A stretch of DNA of 64,000 bases from Synanceia verrucosa (GCA_029721515.1 CM056565.1:9364742-9428741), one strand, 5' to 3'. Positions 35,191 to 49,525 are shown, counted from the stretch's first letter. Notes: a model not told the origin generated them from the sequence alone. Program-made: numbers and translations.

Positions 35191-38084
35191 CCTGCTCTTG
35201 TGGAACCAGAAGTGACTCTTCCCCCCGGTGGATCTGAATCTGAAAAAGATTCCACTTGAGATCAGTTCTCTGGCGTGCAGGCATGCAGGCACTTGTGTTC
35301 CATCAAAATGCTAATAATATCATCTGCAATATCCAGGACAATATTATTGTAGTGTTAATTGGTGAAAAAAATTGTTGATGGGAGCACCTGCCTACCCCGC
35401 TACTCAATTATTTTTAATTACAATGGCTGTAATAAAAGGGAACAAATTGTGTAATGATCAATGTTTCCTGGGCGAGGTGACAGCTTTGCCCTTATTTGCT
35501 TTTGCTTAGCCATGTGCGGCTCGCTCACAACGGCGAGGAGACACTTGTGTTTTAGTCGAGCCTGCTCTAAGTGAATGTGGGGTCCTCTGGAGAGGAACTT
35601 GCTCCCCCCTCGGTTTTATGCGCCATGATTTATTCATCGCGCCACATGTCTGTAGAAGTGGTCTTTGGGTGGTTTGTGCGTGCCGATACGTGCCGTGTTG
35701 CCCGACACCTCCTCGTGGTTTCACACTCGAGAGAGTTGCCTCGTCATACGAGTGTGAGGAGAAGAGAGGGAGATATAGCGGAGGGAGAACAAAAATGCAA
35801 ATTGAGAAGTGTGTATGAATAGAGTCGCACAAAAAAATAATTGCAGGAGATTCGTCAAAACCGGGTGGGAGGGAAAAATCCCTTATTTCGAAACAATTCC
35901 TGCCTTCCAAATTGTCAAATTAACTTTTTTTGCAGCAGCAGTGGCTAGTGAGAGGGGGTAATTAATAGCTTCTTTTTGGGAGTTCTTTCTTGGTACGTGT
36001 CAGTTTTTCTGGCTGCCTTCAAAGTGATAATGCTCTCCGGCTGTTGCCCCCGGGGACTGCTCCATCTTATTAACTTGTCTTGGGAGACGGGGCTGCGACC
36101 TTCTTTACTGCCTGCAGGGATGGAGAATGGCTGCTAAGTCTTTCTCTGTCTTTGGTCCTGCCCCAAACATTCACCCTTAACTGTATGTCTTTGTATTCGT
36201 GGGACGGGTGGCTGAGTGCGATCACGCATGCCAACTGATGTAAGGAGGCAGTCAGGAAACTGATTAAATATAATCAGTTAGTCTTTGTGATGGATCCAAT
36301 CTGCAGTCTGAGGCTGCAGACACACAAGTCGTCAGCGTGGAGAGTTGGATCCTGGGTATCTCACTCACTTTCTCCCACATTAACGCTGTATTCCTCAGTG
36401 CACTGAATCATTTTTTATGTTTGGTAAGATGAGGCGGGGATTGCTGTGGTAGTAAAAACTGAGTTGGCAGCCCGCCGTGGCTGAATGAATGGAAGTGACA
36501 GAGGATGTTTTATGGGGACATTGACAAAGAAACGGTATTTAATATGAATCAGTTATGTTGTGGCCAATAACAGATCTGCTTAATAAGGTCAGTGTGGATA
36601 CAAATCCTAAGTTGTGTGAGCGCTGTATAACAATCGAACAGAATATAGGGTCATCCATATCTGTCCTCACACAGAATGGCATGTCATTGAGATTTTATTG
36701 ATGTGCACAGGGACATGCTGCATGTAGGCATGGAGACAAGCCAATAAGAGCCGAGGAGAAAATACAGTTAGGATGGAAGAACATGCACAGGCATGGATCG
36801 CTGTGTCTAGACAAACAATGCAAACCAATGGTTTTGACAGGAGGACTTCTTGGTCGCTGGGATGCATCCATATGTTGAATGTATAGGGAACAGAACATGA
36901 TGGAAAAAGTATTCTCTGACATCCAAAACTCACATAGGCAGATGTGCGCATGAGTTTGTGTGCCCCCCACCCCCACTGCAATGCCAAATTGGCTATCTAG
37001 TTTCCTTTTTGTACACCAGACACTATTAGTCTCAGTGTGTGGCAGTTTTTTCATTTGTGTTTTATATGGACATCTCTCATCGTGCCACTTCTAATAAGAC
37101 GCAAAATCATGTGGTACTCTGGTTAAAGTAGCATTCTCATGAGCAGGAGGAAGACAAATGGCAGGTGTCTGCAGCGCAGCCTGTTAATCCCCACACATTA
37201 GGTCTGCCTGGAATGACACACTGCTGCATGCAAAGGGAACTGTCGCAGCACACTGAATTTCAGGAAGGAGCGTGAATGTGAAAGCCAACCTCCTCACTGC
37301 TCTTTACTTAATGTTGAGCGGAGTTTGTGTTCGCCGGGAAAAAATCAATCTTAAAAAGATTTACCAAATGCAGACAAATTAGCCGGCATAAATTAGCCAG
37401 AGCATATTCATTATGCCCATCTCTCAGTGGAATACAGCACGCACTGCACTGTCTTTATCGTTTAACTGCACTATCATAAATGTAATCATGTATTTCATCT
37501 TGAAGTGTCTGACGGTGATAAACACGGCCTTTTAACTATTTTATGGTCTACACCAATGTGCAAATAAAAAATGATGTTCTATCATAGCTATCCCTTCATT
37601 TCAGTTAGCTTAACCTCAGTTTGAGCCTCTCTGAGCTCATTTTTCAAACCACTTCTCCTCATCCAGCTTGTGTTCAGCTTCTGTGTTATTGTCCTGTCTT
37701 TCATGCATCAATAGATGGATTATTATACATCCCTATTTGTAATTGGAGGGCAGGTTAGACAAGAGGATAATTAAAATAGTGTGTGTTGCTACTCCGTCTA
37801 TGCTGTGTTGCCTTCTTGGCGCGTGGGGCTCGCTGTGTTTCCGTGCCCTCCTTTGTCCTCCAAGTTAATGTTGTTGATGTGGCGCTTACTGAGGACACAC
37901 AGACCCGCTGACAAACACACAAACACTCCCACATACGTGGTTATGGAGGAGCTTACTTATGCCAGAGTGAATACAGCAATGTCATACAGTCATTATACGG
38001 CAAATTATGATTTTATTTATGCTTAGATTTATTTGGGATGACTTGAGTGAATGAGCCAAGCTGAGCTTGTTTGTCAGTTGACAG

Positions 38085-38490
38085 AAAATGTGTAATTATT
38101 CAGGCTGTTCCCACAGACCATTACATACGTAGCTGTACCTGCGGAAAGTAATATAATATGTCCAGATCAAGTCGTATGTATCATTCATGTAACTGCAAAG
38201 CAGGAAGTATGAAGAGTCACAAATATAGGGAAGACTTTAAGGAAGATGGACAAGTCAATAAACAGCCAACTTTCACCCACGCCATGTGAAACCTGAAGAC
38301 AACACTGATTTGACAAATCAGTTACTTCAGTACTCAACAAATACGCATCCATAGTTATTCTGACCAAAACAGTGATCTTTTCCTCAACCTAAGTAGTTTT
38401 GTCACCAAAACCTGATGGAGTTGTTTCCTGTGAAGACAGGAGTTCATTTAGGGAAGACTGTGTGCATGTAGCAAGCAGCAAGCATGACGA
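38085..38490 (+). repeat. Dispersed repeat, copy B
   Basis: Diverged copy of the 34080 repeat in the same orientation: GCAGGAAGTATGAAGAG, CATGTGAAACCTGAAG, CCTCAACCTAAGTAGTTTTG and GAAGACTGTGTGCATGTAGC. The two copies are about 4 kb apart. Confidence 0.65.
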
Positions 38491-41400
38491 TGCATTGAAT
38501 TATTTCAACAGTCAATTCATTTTTTTAATAAGAAATTACAAACATTTGCTTCTTCAAGCCTCACAAATGTGAGGTCTTCCTGTTTTGCATCATTGTCATC
38601 ATTGTTCTGCTGCTCAGACAAAAAGCAATCCATTTTACAACATCATGTATAGATTTGTGGATTATGATGAGTCTTGAATAAATAAAAAAAAATCCAACCT
38701 AAACATCAGTAGCTGCCCAGACTTAGTTATTATGGGAGCATTTATAAGTGCTGTGTCTTGGAATACATGTATAACAAATCTAATGAAAGCAAGAGACAAC
38801 CACAAAAGCATTATTCTTTCCTCAGGAAAGCTCACAGTAGCAGTAAAGATGATGTTAGAGCTCAGACAAAGGACAATATTGCATGGGCTGACAGGTTGGG
38901 TTCCCAGCTGGCGAAGGCTGACCATACTAGGATCTCAGTTTTGCCTCCAGCAACAGGAAAATTGGAATGACTGTGGCAAAGTCATGGATACAACCAGCAA
39001 GGTGTGAGCAGGGAGCCATGTGTGTGTTTCCCTGAGTCTGGAGGCCAGTCCTCATTATAGTGGCTGGTAAAATATTACAGTTCAGCTGACACTGTCTAAG
39101 TGAATTGTCCAGAGCAGTTTTGACAGCTAGTGGAAGGCAGGGCTACATTATGATGGATGATGACAACACGGGTGGGGCAGAAGGAGCATTGATGTGTTTT
39201 CTTGCTCATGCAAGAACTAATACGTACACCTAATGTGGTGTGGTTTCGTCGTTGGTGTGCAGACACACACACTCGTAGAGATGCCTGATGGATATGTTAA
39301 AATATTGCTCCTACCTATAGAATTCATTCAGGAGCCTGTCTGCACCACAGCCCCGAATGGGGAAAAAGAAAAAAACATATTCAGCGGTGTTGTTTTTCCA
39401 TCAATTCCATCTGCTTTTGTGATGCTATTCATGTGTTATTCACAGCTTGTTGCTTGGGGAGAGTTATCCAAATCCAACCCATTGGATTTAATTACTTTCC
39501 TGTGTTCCTATCAATACTCTTTTATGTCATGAACATGAATAGTTTAAAAACGTTTATTGGTGTATTGAGGAAAAGTCGATTGCAGTCTTTTTAGAGCTTT
39601 GGTCTCCTTTTTCCCCCAATATAAAAAATGCAATGTAATATTATCAAAGGCAGCTGCTGCTGACCACCACATGTCGTCTAAACTTTTCAGGGATCAGAAC
39701 GAAGTAAACTCGTTGAACCTCTTGCAGTATGCACAGTCACTGTGCAGCATGAAAGTATGAAGTATGCAGCAGACTCTGTGAAAAGCAAAGTGGTTCTTTT
39801 CAATCACAACAGAGCTGAGATATCAAGTCGATGTCTGTGTGTGAACAAGTAGGGATGTCACAAGAACAGATTGGTACTTCGCTACTGAGTTCTTGTCTCA
39901 CCTTCACGTTCAGCATGTTCAAAAACATGTCATGTTTTTCTGGTTTCTTTTATAGTAAATCTGCATTGAAAAATGCAGGGATGCTTACCAGCTACTAATA
40001 TCTAACGTTAACCAGCTCTCGTCCTGCAGATTTCAGCATGGAAAGTGCCATTGACTTACATTGCGGTGCATTCAGGCTCTGTTAAGTAAAAATTAATGTT
40101 GGGTAAAGGTAGATTCTGACGTTGTCATGATGAATTCAATTATAAACCGTTTAACTTCATAACAAAAACTCGAAACAGTGATGAAGGAGTGGATTTTTCA
40201 TTTGCTGTTTTTTCTATTGTTTTTTTACTGTGTTCTCAAACTGCTATGGGGACTGGTGGAATATTGGTATCAGCTACTAAATTTCTGCTATTGTCATCCT
40301 TATTATGCACACTTCATGGTCGAGCATGTGGAGAGAGGCTGTTTGTGCTTTTCCTTTTCATCTTCATGCACAATAAGGACGGATCACAGAATTAGAGGGT
40401 TTGAACAAGTAGGCCCAGATGACGTGGAGTTGTCTTTCTCCTGCCCTTTGTTGGAGCAGATGGGACAAGGAGAACACTTCATCCCCAGGTCCACTGGTCT
40501 TTTGGCTTCTTCTGGCGTGGCCAATCCATCTCCCAGTCGTCACTCTAGCTTCTGGGTTCTCGCCCATTCTCCTTTCCCACTTGTCCTCCCTCCAAACATT
40601 GACTCGCTCATTCCCTCCCTCTCTCGCATCCACTCTCCTCTTCCCAATTTGGCCACCAGGGAGGTGTGTGGCACTGAAGCAAGCATTATTGATAGAGCAT
40701 CTGTTTAGACATGGTGCAGGATCTGTGGCATGTGGGCGAGCAGCTGGGGGTTCGAGCAGGGGAGACATTATGTCATATTACATATCTTGATATGTCTCGT
40801 TCACTTGTATGCATGCCCATTTCACAGGCACACAGACGCACTGAGAAACACAAACATCCCCCACCAAGATGATTGTAGTTTCTTACTTGAAATTGTGGCT
40901 GGTTCCTGACAAGGGTAGTTTAAATAATTTATGGACTGTGTGCTACAAGTTGTCTAATGTCACTATGCTGTGCAGAAGCAGTTACAAAAGTCACTTTTAG
41001 AGGCCATTTCAAACCCGGGAGCCAGAGGCGAATATTTCTGGCATCATGGCTGTACTGGGGCATCCAGACAGACAGAGTAGCCCCATCCAGATAATCACCA
41101 CACATCTCTTCTAGATGGCCAAACTTGTCAAAGCTCATGCAGCACACTGCCAATAGATTTTCATCCTTTGGCAGCTGATGAAACAGTATTTTTTATGGCA
41201 TTTCACACTACACAAAGCGTGCACGGTAGATCTTTGCAGCAGTGAAGTGGCAACATTTTCATCAGTCGCGCACCTTTTTCTTTTTGCATCATCAGTGAGA
41301 GAGGTATTCTGGTGTGTCCTCTGCTACGGTGTGTGCTCGACTGCACCTCTTTTTGGGTTCCACAACCTAGAACCTGTTCCAGGTTAACACACCGTTATAA

Positions 41401-43128
41401 ACACTGTTGAAATGGCATACATTTGTTTTGCAAATGGCTGTACGACTTGTCCCAGACCGCAGAAGACAAGAAAGAACAAGATGCAAAAGGAAGTTGAACC
41501 AACTGAGTGTTCTGTTCAGTAAAACAAGTAATACATTCTAAATACCTTTAAAACATGTCAACAGGAAACCAGAAACCAGCCTTTCATGTCCTTGTTATTT
41601 TAATTAAGCTGACAAATCCTGCTTTAAAATGGGAACACGCATCCATGTTTTCAGGTTTTGTTCGGTATAACTTGCTTGATATTTAGCATACATACTGGTT
41701 AATGTTGCCGCTCACTTGGCATCACATGGAAAAGGGACATCTATAGATGCAGAGATCTTTTTTTCACAGCACATATTTTAGCATGTCACAGCAGAGATAT
41801 CATCTCCACAATTAATAACATAAATAATGGCTGCATTCCAGGCAGTATCAGAGTTTACTGACACACTTGAATGGAACTGAGACACCATTAGTGTTATTCT
41901 TTACACCCCAGACTTAGTCAGAATATCCAGCATGGGAAAGCACTCGCTGCACTGTTAGTTGTTTTTTCTTGATTAGAAGGACATCTCGCAAACTGCTCTG
42001 TTAGAGTTAGTGCACGTTTGATGGAGGTGTCTTGTTAGTGACCTCATGTCATTCGCTGCATAGCTTCACATGTCTTCAGGCTGATCAGGGGTCTAATCAG
42101 CCAGAATAAGTGAAAACACCTGTGAGTATGCAGCTAGATGCGCAGGTGTGTTCAATCAAACCTCTTTTCAATGTGTGCATGTATAAGTTCTACATAGGTG
42201 AGGTGAGAAAACTACTGTATATACCATACTTTTATTATTGTGTGTTGGCACAGGTCAACATTTTTCTGCAGTGATATATGCAAGTTAAAGGATTTAGTGT
42301 TTTTGAAGATGTGTATTAAAAACTACAATGACAATATTCCACAACACAACCCACAGACATAGGTCCGGCCCTCTTTATGGATTTGTTCAACTAAAACCAT
42401 AGTAACACACTTGCTGTATAATTTATCCATTCCATTCATAAGTCTATATTTGATGACAAAATATTCTGCTTCAGTTCATATTTGTCGCCATTGAGCCTTT
42501 GAAAAAATCTCTGTGGTCAAAAGTTTTTTTTCAAAACAGTAACAAAATAACTGTTTTGGCTCTCATGCTATAATAATTAATAAATTAAAAATACAAAAAA
42601 AGATCATATCATGTGCCTGCATTTGCTTCAAGACAACTTTTGATGCAAGTTCTTTTTATTAAAGAATGTTGATTTATGAAAAAATAGTTTAACTGAGAAT
42701 TTTGTTGGAGGATGTGTAATTATTTTTAGGGTCATAACCTCAGGGTTTCAGCTTTAAATACAACTGGGGCTTCAAGGAAAATAGGTTGGATACCACTGAC
42801 CTACCTCATAGTTGGAAACTGATAGTGTTTTCAAATAAAAAAAAAAAAATCAATGATTTACCTCAACCTGGATGGCTGAGAACGTACAAAGACGTTTCAT
42901 CCACAATAACAGAATATGTACTTGGATACCGATCTCCTGTATTTGTAACAAACCAGTATCTTCTAATAATATCACAATAAAGTGTTCTGTATACCAGCCA
43001 CTTATACCTCAGCGAGGAATATTCATTTGGCAGATTTCTGTTTTTTTTTTTCACCACATTGAAGCCCCATTTGATGCATCTTGTTTTTCAAAGGAACAAC
43101 TTCATGGTTTAAGTATGTAAATGGCTCA

Positions 43129-43175
43129 GTGCACACCTGATCTCTGCCACTCAAAAGCAGAGATCAGGTGTGCAC
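43129..43175. repeat. Perfect 19-bp inverted repeat (hairpin)
   Basis: GTGCACACCTGATCTCTGC (43129-43147) is followed by a 9-nt loop and its exact reverse complement (43157-43175). A further 5 bp (AAATG at 43119-43123 with CATTT at 43179-43183) can pair across a 5/3-nt internal loop. It is not flanked by recognisable transposon ends. In the intronic transcript it would fold stably. The function is unknown. Confidence 0.9.
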
Positions 43176-43651
43176 AATCATTTCATCAAATTGAAATGCC
43201 TGTCATTTTAAGCAAACAGTCTTCACTGAAAAGCTGCAGGTGCAAGTCCACATGACAAGTCGAGTGATTCTATCTTTTTCCCTGCTGCTTGCCTTCTCTA
43301 TGTATCATTTATTTAACAAGGTATTTTATTAGTGCATAATGTATATGGATGCATGGACGTAAATGCAAAAAAAAAACTTCTAATCATCTTATGATGTCAG
43401 TGACGGTCAGTCTGATTTATTACATTTTTGTCCTTTTTTTGACTTGCAGGAAAATACCAAATAAGAGTAAGAGTGTGGTGTTCTTTGCTTGGCATATGGA
43501 TAAAGGAGCTATTTGATACTGGCTGATTGAAACTGTTTTTCTTTTTGTTTTGTTTTGCATAAATAATGACATTAAGACAAGATTTGCATCTGCTGCTTCT
43601 CATTTGAATTCCATTCAATTTCCACTCCAAAAGAAAGTGGCTGAAAACCCA

Positions 43652-43653
<2 letters not shown>

Positions 43654-43684
<31 letters not shown>
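43654..43684. repeat. (GT)15 microsatellite
   Basis: Uninterrupted GT run of about 31 bp. Confidence 0.97.
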
Positions 43685-43686
<2 letters not shown>

Positions 43687-44802
43687 GACAAGAGAAATAA
43701 ATTAATTTATACAACATTTCATTTTAGGTAGGAAGCAGCAATAAAAAGCCGTGATGCACCACAGTTGCAAAACAGGCCCCTTAATTATGCATCATAAATG
43801 TTCAAATGGTGGTTGATTTAGCTCAACTACAGAAAGCACATGCTATTATTAGAGGGGACAGACTATATTTCTAATTTCCCCTGCTTTTAAAAGTGTATGT
43901 TTCACTACATTTCAAAAAGAAGCCTCTCCATTGTCTGCAGCCTTTGCTGTGTTAAAATGGCAGCTAATGTTGATCTGTTAAGGCTTTTATTGTGAAGAAT
44001 CTGTGGGAAATGTGGAATATCTTAAAGTGTGCAGAGTTTGGTGCCATCGATTCTTAGTTTCAGATAATTATATACTAATGAAAGCATAGTTCTGAATATT
44101 ATATTCAGTCTCTGCTAATAGACCCACTTAACTGTTACACACTGTTCCCTTAATAAAAGTGGCTAAGCCAAGTCACTTGAAATATATTAGTGAATCTGCT
44201 CAGTATTTCTCATAGCCACAAATGGCATCACTGTGTTGTTTTACAAACAGAGACGCTCTGCCACTGGAGTGTAAACAATGCTACCATTAGCCTATAGCTC
44301 AAGTACTTTTGTTTGCCCTCATTTATTTGTACAGACTGCACCCCAGACTGCCATACGATTATTTAAATCGCAGCTTGTTAATGTGCCTAAAATGTATGCA
44401 ACTTTTGGATGGAAATGACCATTTGTCTAGTCAACTCTGGCAATGGCAGCCCATTCGTCAGTCTGTCCTGACTGCAGATACTCTTAGCAGGTCAGTTGTG
44501 GGTTTTCGGGCCAGGGACAGAACAGTCTTCCATGCCATTTGTTGTGTCTGACCTTTAAGATGATGAAGCGCGGGGAGAGTGACCCCTGGCAGGGTTTGTT
44601 CAAAGAGCAGCCTCTTGGTAATGGGGGGTCCAGAGCCTGGCAGCATGCTGGGGGATTGATCAACCCCTTACTCAAAAGGCCAAATAGAGGAAGCCCAGCC
44701 AGAGGAGAAGGCCATGCAGGACATGGAGCCATCCTCTGCTTTGAAGCCCTCTCCAGTAGCTCAGCTGTTTCCCTGCATGAATCAACATGTCTTAACTTCT
44801 GT

Positions 44803-44825
44803 CTGGTAAAGCTCCTCTTTACCAG
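44803..44825. repeat. 9-bp perfect hairpin
   Basis: CTGGTAAAG, a 5-nt spacer CTCCT, then CTTTACCAG. It is small but perfect; no terminator or regulatory role is implied. Confidence 0.8.
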
Positions 44826-46005
44826 CTAACAGTTGCCCTGCTGCAGATGGAAAGATATGACCGGTGGTCACAAAATTCTACCCCTCTTGTTTTTCTTTTT
44901 TTTTTTGTCACATTTTCACTGTTTCCCCCCTCTCCCATCTTTTTTTCTTGTTCTGCTCATTCCCTCTCTCTCTCGCTCCTCTTCCTGTGCTCTAGCGTTG
45001 TTGCTCAGGATTAAATCCACTCATTTAGAGCTTGCATTGCTACCACAGATGTCAGCTTTGAGATTGAAATGAGCTCCCCTTCTGCAAAGAGGCTGAGCTA
45101 AAAGGAAATTTCTGAGAGGGGAAGAGAGGAACTAAACAGAGATGCAGACTCTTTTCACTTCTATAAGTGTAGCCAGAGTGTGGTTTAACATGTGCTGACC
45201 AGGAGCTCAAGTGAGGGAGTGTGGAAATAACTGTTGATTATCATAGACCATACCATCAGTGACAAACATGTGAAGGTGTTTTATATTGTACTTTTGGGTT
45301 GTTGCCAGTCATTAAGTCTGCAAATGTTCGCTTTTCATGTACACTTTTGTAGACAGCATCAAAACACACAGACTTTCATGATTTCCAATTGTTAAATAGT
45401 CTCCGTTCACTTACTGTATGTGGTGTTTCAATGTTTAAAAAATCGTCTCCGACCTGCCGAGAATTGACATATTTTATTGCCATTATCAAAGCTACTACAC
45501 CAATCTCCATTCACACGACAGTGACTCGACTTGGACAAACTGCCGTGTTGTACCAGGATTAAAGTGGATGATGGTAAATGTGAAAAAGTAACAAAGCTGT
45601 GGTTTTATCTCCCACACACTGGAAACAGTGAAAGTTGTGAGCTCAGAGGAGGATGTAGAATTTGATGGTGTTTTCCCGCCTTTGGCCATGTCCTTGAGAC
45701 ACATTAGGGCAGTTAAAGTCTAAACAGAGTTACTGTTGTGCATGCCGATAGCAAACAAGTGTAATTCATTTGTTTGCCATAAGTAAAGCTATCAGATTTC
45801 AGGACATTCTTTCACTTTACTTAAAGCAAACCATAAAGATTCATTGTAATTTGTAATCACTTTATAACACATTTTAAACCATACATACTCAGCCCAAAAT
45901 GTTCAGATTTGAATACATGACACCATTGTGAAGCTACAAATTTACATAAAAAATAAAAGTGACCCCATCCATTAATCCATAAATAACAGAAGCCAAGCAT
46001 AGCCC

Positions 46006-46104
46006 AGTGGAGCAGCAGATCTACAGAGGCTGGGTGGACCAGGTGTCTTAAACCTCATCTGAGGACAAAATAGTCCACCTGTGGACAGTAGATCTGCTCT
46101 GACT
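46006..46104. repeat. Imperfect inverted repeat
   Basis: AGTGGAGCAGCAGATCTAC (from 46006) through GGGTGGACCA is matched, inverted and with gaps, by TAGTCCACCTGTGGACAG through TAGATCTGCTCTGACT (46071-46104). The perfect core is AGCAGATCTAC/GTAGATCTGCT. Arms are about 35 bp and the centre about 25 bp. Confidence 0.6.
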
Positions 46105-46244
46105 TCTTAAGATCAGCCTTTAGCATCTATGCTAATGCGAGATCGCAACCTGTCTCTACCCTAAAAAGTTGAACACAAATCAATGACACGAATGGCTTCA
46201 ACAAAGACATAAATAAGCAACGGTTCTGGTCGTTTATGGCTTTC

Positions 46245-46280
46245 TCATCAACGCTAATCGCTGCCCAAAGGCGTTGATGA
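46245..46280. repeat. 10-bp perfect hairpin
   Basis: TCATCAACGC (46245-46254) and GCGTTGATGA (46271-46280) enclose a 16-nt loop. Confidence 0.8.
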
Positions 46281-46461
46281 AAGGATATTCTGAAGTTATG
46301 AAGACGCTGCGCTGTTTTGAGTTTATCGTTTGATTATATACCCAATTATAGTGCAAGTAAGCAATTAAACCAAGCCTGGATGTCGTGAACAGATTTCTGT
46401 CTGCAATTGAACTATGCTGCTACACTTTGAGCACCCCACAGCTCTAATTTGTGCCAGCGCC

Positions 46462-46506
46462 AGAGAGAGAGAGACAGAGAGAGAGAGAGCGAGAGAGACA
46501 GAGAGA
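46462..46506. repeat. GA-rich microsatellite with interruptions
   Basis: About 45 bp of AG repeats interrupted by C. Confidence 0.93.
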
Positions 46507-46857
46507 CGCTTGATGAAAGACGGGTGCACGCGAAGCAAGCGAAGCCCGCCTTGATTAGAAGGGTCACTAGTATCAGAATGACATCACAGCGCATCGCTTG
46601 ATGAGCCCATGATGTCATGATCGCAGTGTGTTTAAGGGCATGTCGGAGGATCTCTGCGCGAACAGTACTCTTCTTTACCTAAAGACCATAAAAGCATCTG
46701 TAAAGTAAACACAAGTGGCAGTTCCGCCTGTGAGCATTTGGCTCATTCAATGAAAGCAATCTCTGCTAAATGGTAATGGGCCTCTGCAAAGTGGCATCAT
46801 CAGTGTTCTTCATTTCAGATGAACTGCTGTTGTGTCACGCCTTTAAAAAAAAATAGA

Positions 46858-46864
<7 letters not shown>

Positions 46865-46913
<49 letters not shown>
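46865..46913. repeat. Compound (TA)n(CA)n microsatellite
   Basis: TA repeats to about 46892 pass directly into CA repeats to 46913. Confidence 0.95.
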
Positions 46914-46914
<1 letters not shown>

Positions 46915-47415
46915 CCACGCTTAAATACAAATAACAATCTGGCCCATACAGGCTACAAGAGGGCCAATTCGCTTCAATCAATTTTACTTTGCAACCCCCC
47001 CGTCGCTGTCCCCATATGCACGTAACTTAGTGCTTTAAAGGCTTGTTGTTTGCAGGAGGATTATTTTGATTAAATGCTTTTAGTCCCTGAGTGAATTCCC
47101 CTTGTGGAGGCTCTGGTGGGAGGTGTTGGCATCAACAACATCCTGCCAGGTTTTCTATTCAGACCCAAAGAGAAATGTTCCAAATGCACAAAAGTTCTGA
47201 GGGATTCCACGTCTCATGTCTTCGTTCGCTAGTTATTATCCCCCCTCCTCTCTGATTCTGCACTTTCAGGAATGAGAAATGCTAATTAAGATATAATGAA
47301 ATTGATATCTGTATCAACAGGTCAGGAAACACAAAAGGTGCATATCTGACTCATTCATTCCAAGTCTCATGTTGCTTCGCACCTCAAAAGAAATTCATCA
47401 CGCTGCCTCAAAAGC

Positions 47416-47434
47416 TTTTTTTTTTTTTTTTTTT
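47416..47434. repeat. T19 homopolymer
   Basis: A run of 19 T after AAAGC. It could be the complement of a retroposed poly(A) tail, but no element body was recognised next to it. Confidence 0.85.
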
Positions 47435-49428
47435 GGCAAAGGCTCCGGCTCCCACCTCCCACCGCCTCCTCCTTGCATCGGTTGTTACTGTATGTGATAG
47501 AAATTGAGACATCTATTAAGCTCGGCCTATTGCTTGGCACAAAAGAGTCTGACATTCGTGAATGAAGAATCCCCTCGCGGTTCAAACCCTTTGGATCTCA
47601 TTACACCCATACTCCATTTGTGCTTAAGAAATTCTATCAGTGTGAGCAATTATGTTCAGGTTGGTTTTTCCACAATTTCTGCAACTCCTATTCCAACCAC
47701 TTCAGTCACGCCTTCTCGTTGTCCTAACCTTGCTTGTATTTGCCTCTGGCAACTTCATCTGCTACTTATCATACGCTGTGCGCATTCAGCATATGAGACA
47801 TGCTGCTGTTTTAGTTCACGCAAACACAATATGTCTTCAGGCAAGCAGAGTGGCTTCATGAGGAGATGGAGGGCTATCGGTGGCTGAAGCACAGTGGCTC
47901 TGTCGCTCTCTCACTGGTTTTGTGGATTTTCCTCACACGGTCATTACTTCCTGTTTCTCTGTATGTGTGTGGCAAGGTGTGCTAGTGCTATACGGATATT
48001 AGCCAACAGAATTGGATTATTCCAGAAGAGAGAGCATTATTTTTTCCATCACCTTATCATGGATAGAGGTCCCTTCATTCATTAGATTTTTTTTACAACA
48101 CTGTCAAACTAAATTCCAGTGATGCACATTTTCCCAGAAAACAAAAATCTTTAGTTTTGAATACCTTGTCAATTATCGCAAATAAAATGAATGCAAAGCT
48201 CTATAACCATAATCATATCACAATAATCGCACAAGATCTTGTGAGATTAAATCATGACGATATTTCTTGTTTAGTGAAACGATATACAGGGCAGAAAGAA
48301 ACCTATCAGACTTTGAGCTGTCCAAGCTTCTGTTAGTGACCTCTGGGTGACAGTAAAAGAAACTGACAAGAAGAAGGAGATGGAAAGCAGCACCTGCAGC
48401 ACTTCAGTAAAGTTAAGCTGGTTTCAAAACCAAACGCACGAGGTGCAGGTGCGCTGAGACAAACCCATTCAATGTGTATGTGGTAGCGCCATGCAAAGGC
48501 GCAGTGCTCTTTCACACTGCAGGAGAGATGCCAAGAGCTGCACAGAAAGGGGGAAAAGCATGTGTGTAAAGGATGGAGGAAAGGCTGATTCTTGCCGTAT
48601 AATGATTTTGCGCTCCTGGACGAGTCAAAACTCTCCCACATCCTGCCTCCCCACAAAGTGTCATGTACCAAACTGTTCTTCTTGGGGATCTCCTCCTCAT
48701 CAGTATAAATAAAGCCAGGGCTTTCTGCTCGATCCGTAGCCTAGCAACATGGTCGCAATGTGCCCTACCCCGCGCAGTGTGCCACACTTTCTGTCTTCAG
48801 TGTGAAACCAGCAAATTTGAACTTCCTGGATCAGTACTTCAAATCCAGTATGATCTAAAGATGCAAACGATGCATTTCTGTAATGTTGATGAGGCACATG
48901 TTGAGCTACAACTGGAGTGAAAAACGTTCCCCTTATATCTGATGTAGCATCTGATGTGGAAAAATCTTGATCGGTCAATGGTTGGAGATTGGAAGCACCC
49001 AGAAGCATTTGAAGTTGATTAAAGATGTAACATTTATTGTAGATTCTGATATCAGGAGGAATATGAACTTTGTCGAGTACAAGCAATCAGTCCAGAGTCC
49101 GCCACATATTCCTACCTTCCCCTTCGGTGCTCAGCCGTATAAACTAATACCCAGTTAGGTTACAGTCAGGGCATGCTCATTCTAAGCTCTGAACTAACAG
49201 TGGTGCCTGTTGTCCTGCTGACGCTCAGCCATTGACCTTATCGAAGGGCCAAAGCTGGCAGACTCCTCTGACCTTGGTTGCCTAGTCAACTTAGAGATCT
49301 GTTTTCCTTGAGACACTCTGCTTCCAACTTGAATACTGGAGAGACAGTTTAAAGATTTAGTGCTGTAAAAAAAAAAAAAACACTAGCTAACTCTAGGAAC
49401 CCCTAAATTTAGAAAAAGTCCATAACAG

Positions 49429-49525
49429 CATCACTACTTTCAGCTCCGACACATCTCACTTCATGTTGCTGAAAGTATAACTTTAACTTTGACTAAAAGT
49501 GATTAAATGTAATTTTTGATGAGTG
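49429..49525 (+). repeat. Direct repeat, copy 1 (152-bp spacing)
   Basis: CATCACTACTTTCAGCTCCG then ACACATCTCACTTCATGTTG and an AAAGTGATTAAATGTAATTTTT tail. The same order recurs 152 bp downstream. Confidence 0.85.

Noticed and set aside
40178..40708. 176-codon + strand frame beginning with a hydrophobic, signal-like segment
   Set aside because: The hydrophobic start comes from a T-rich stretch, and the rest has no recognisable domain. It is consistent with chance in intronic DNA.
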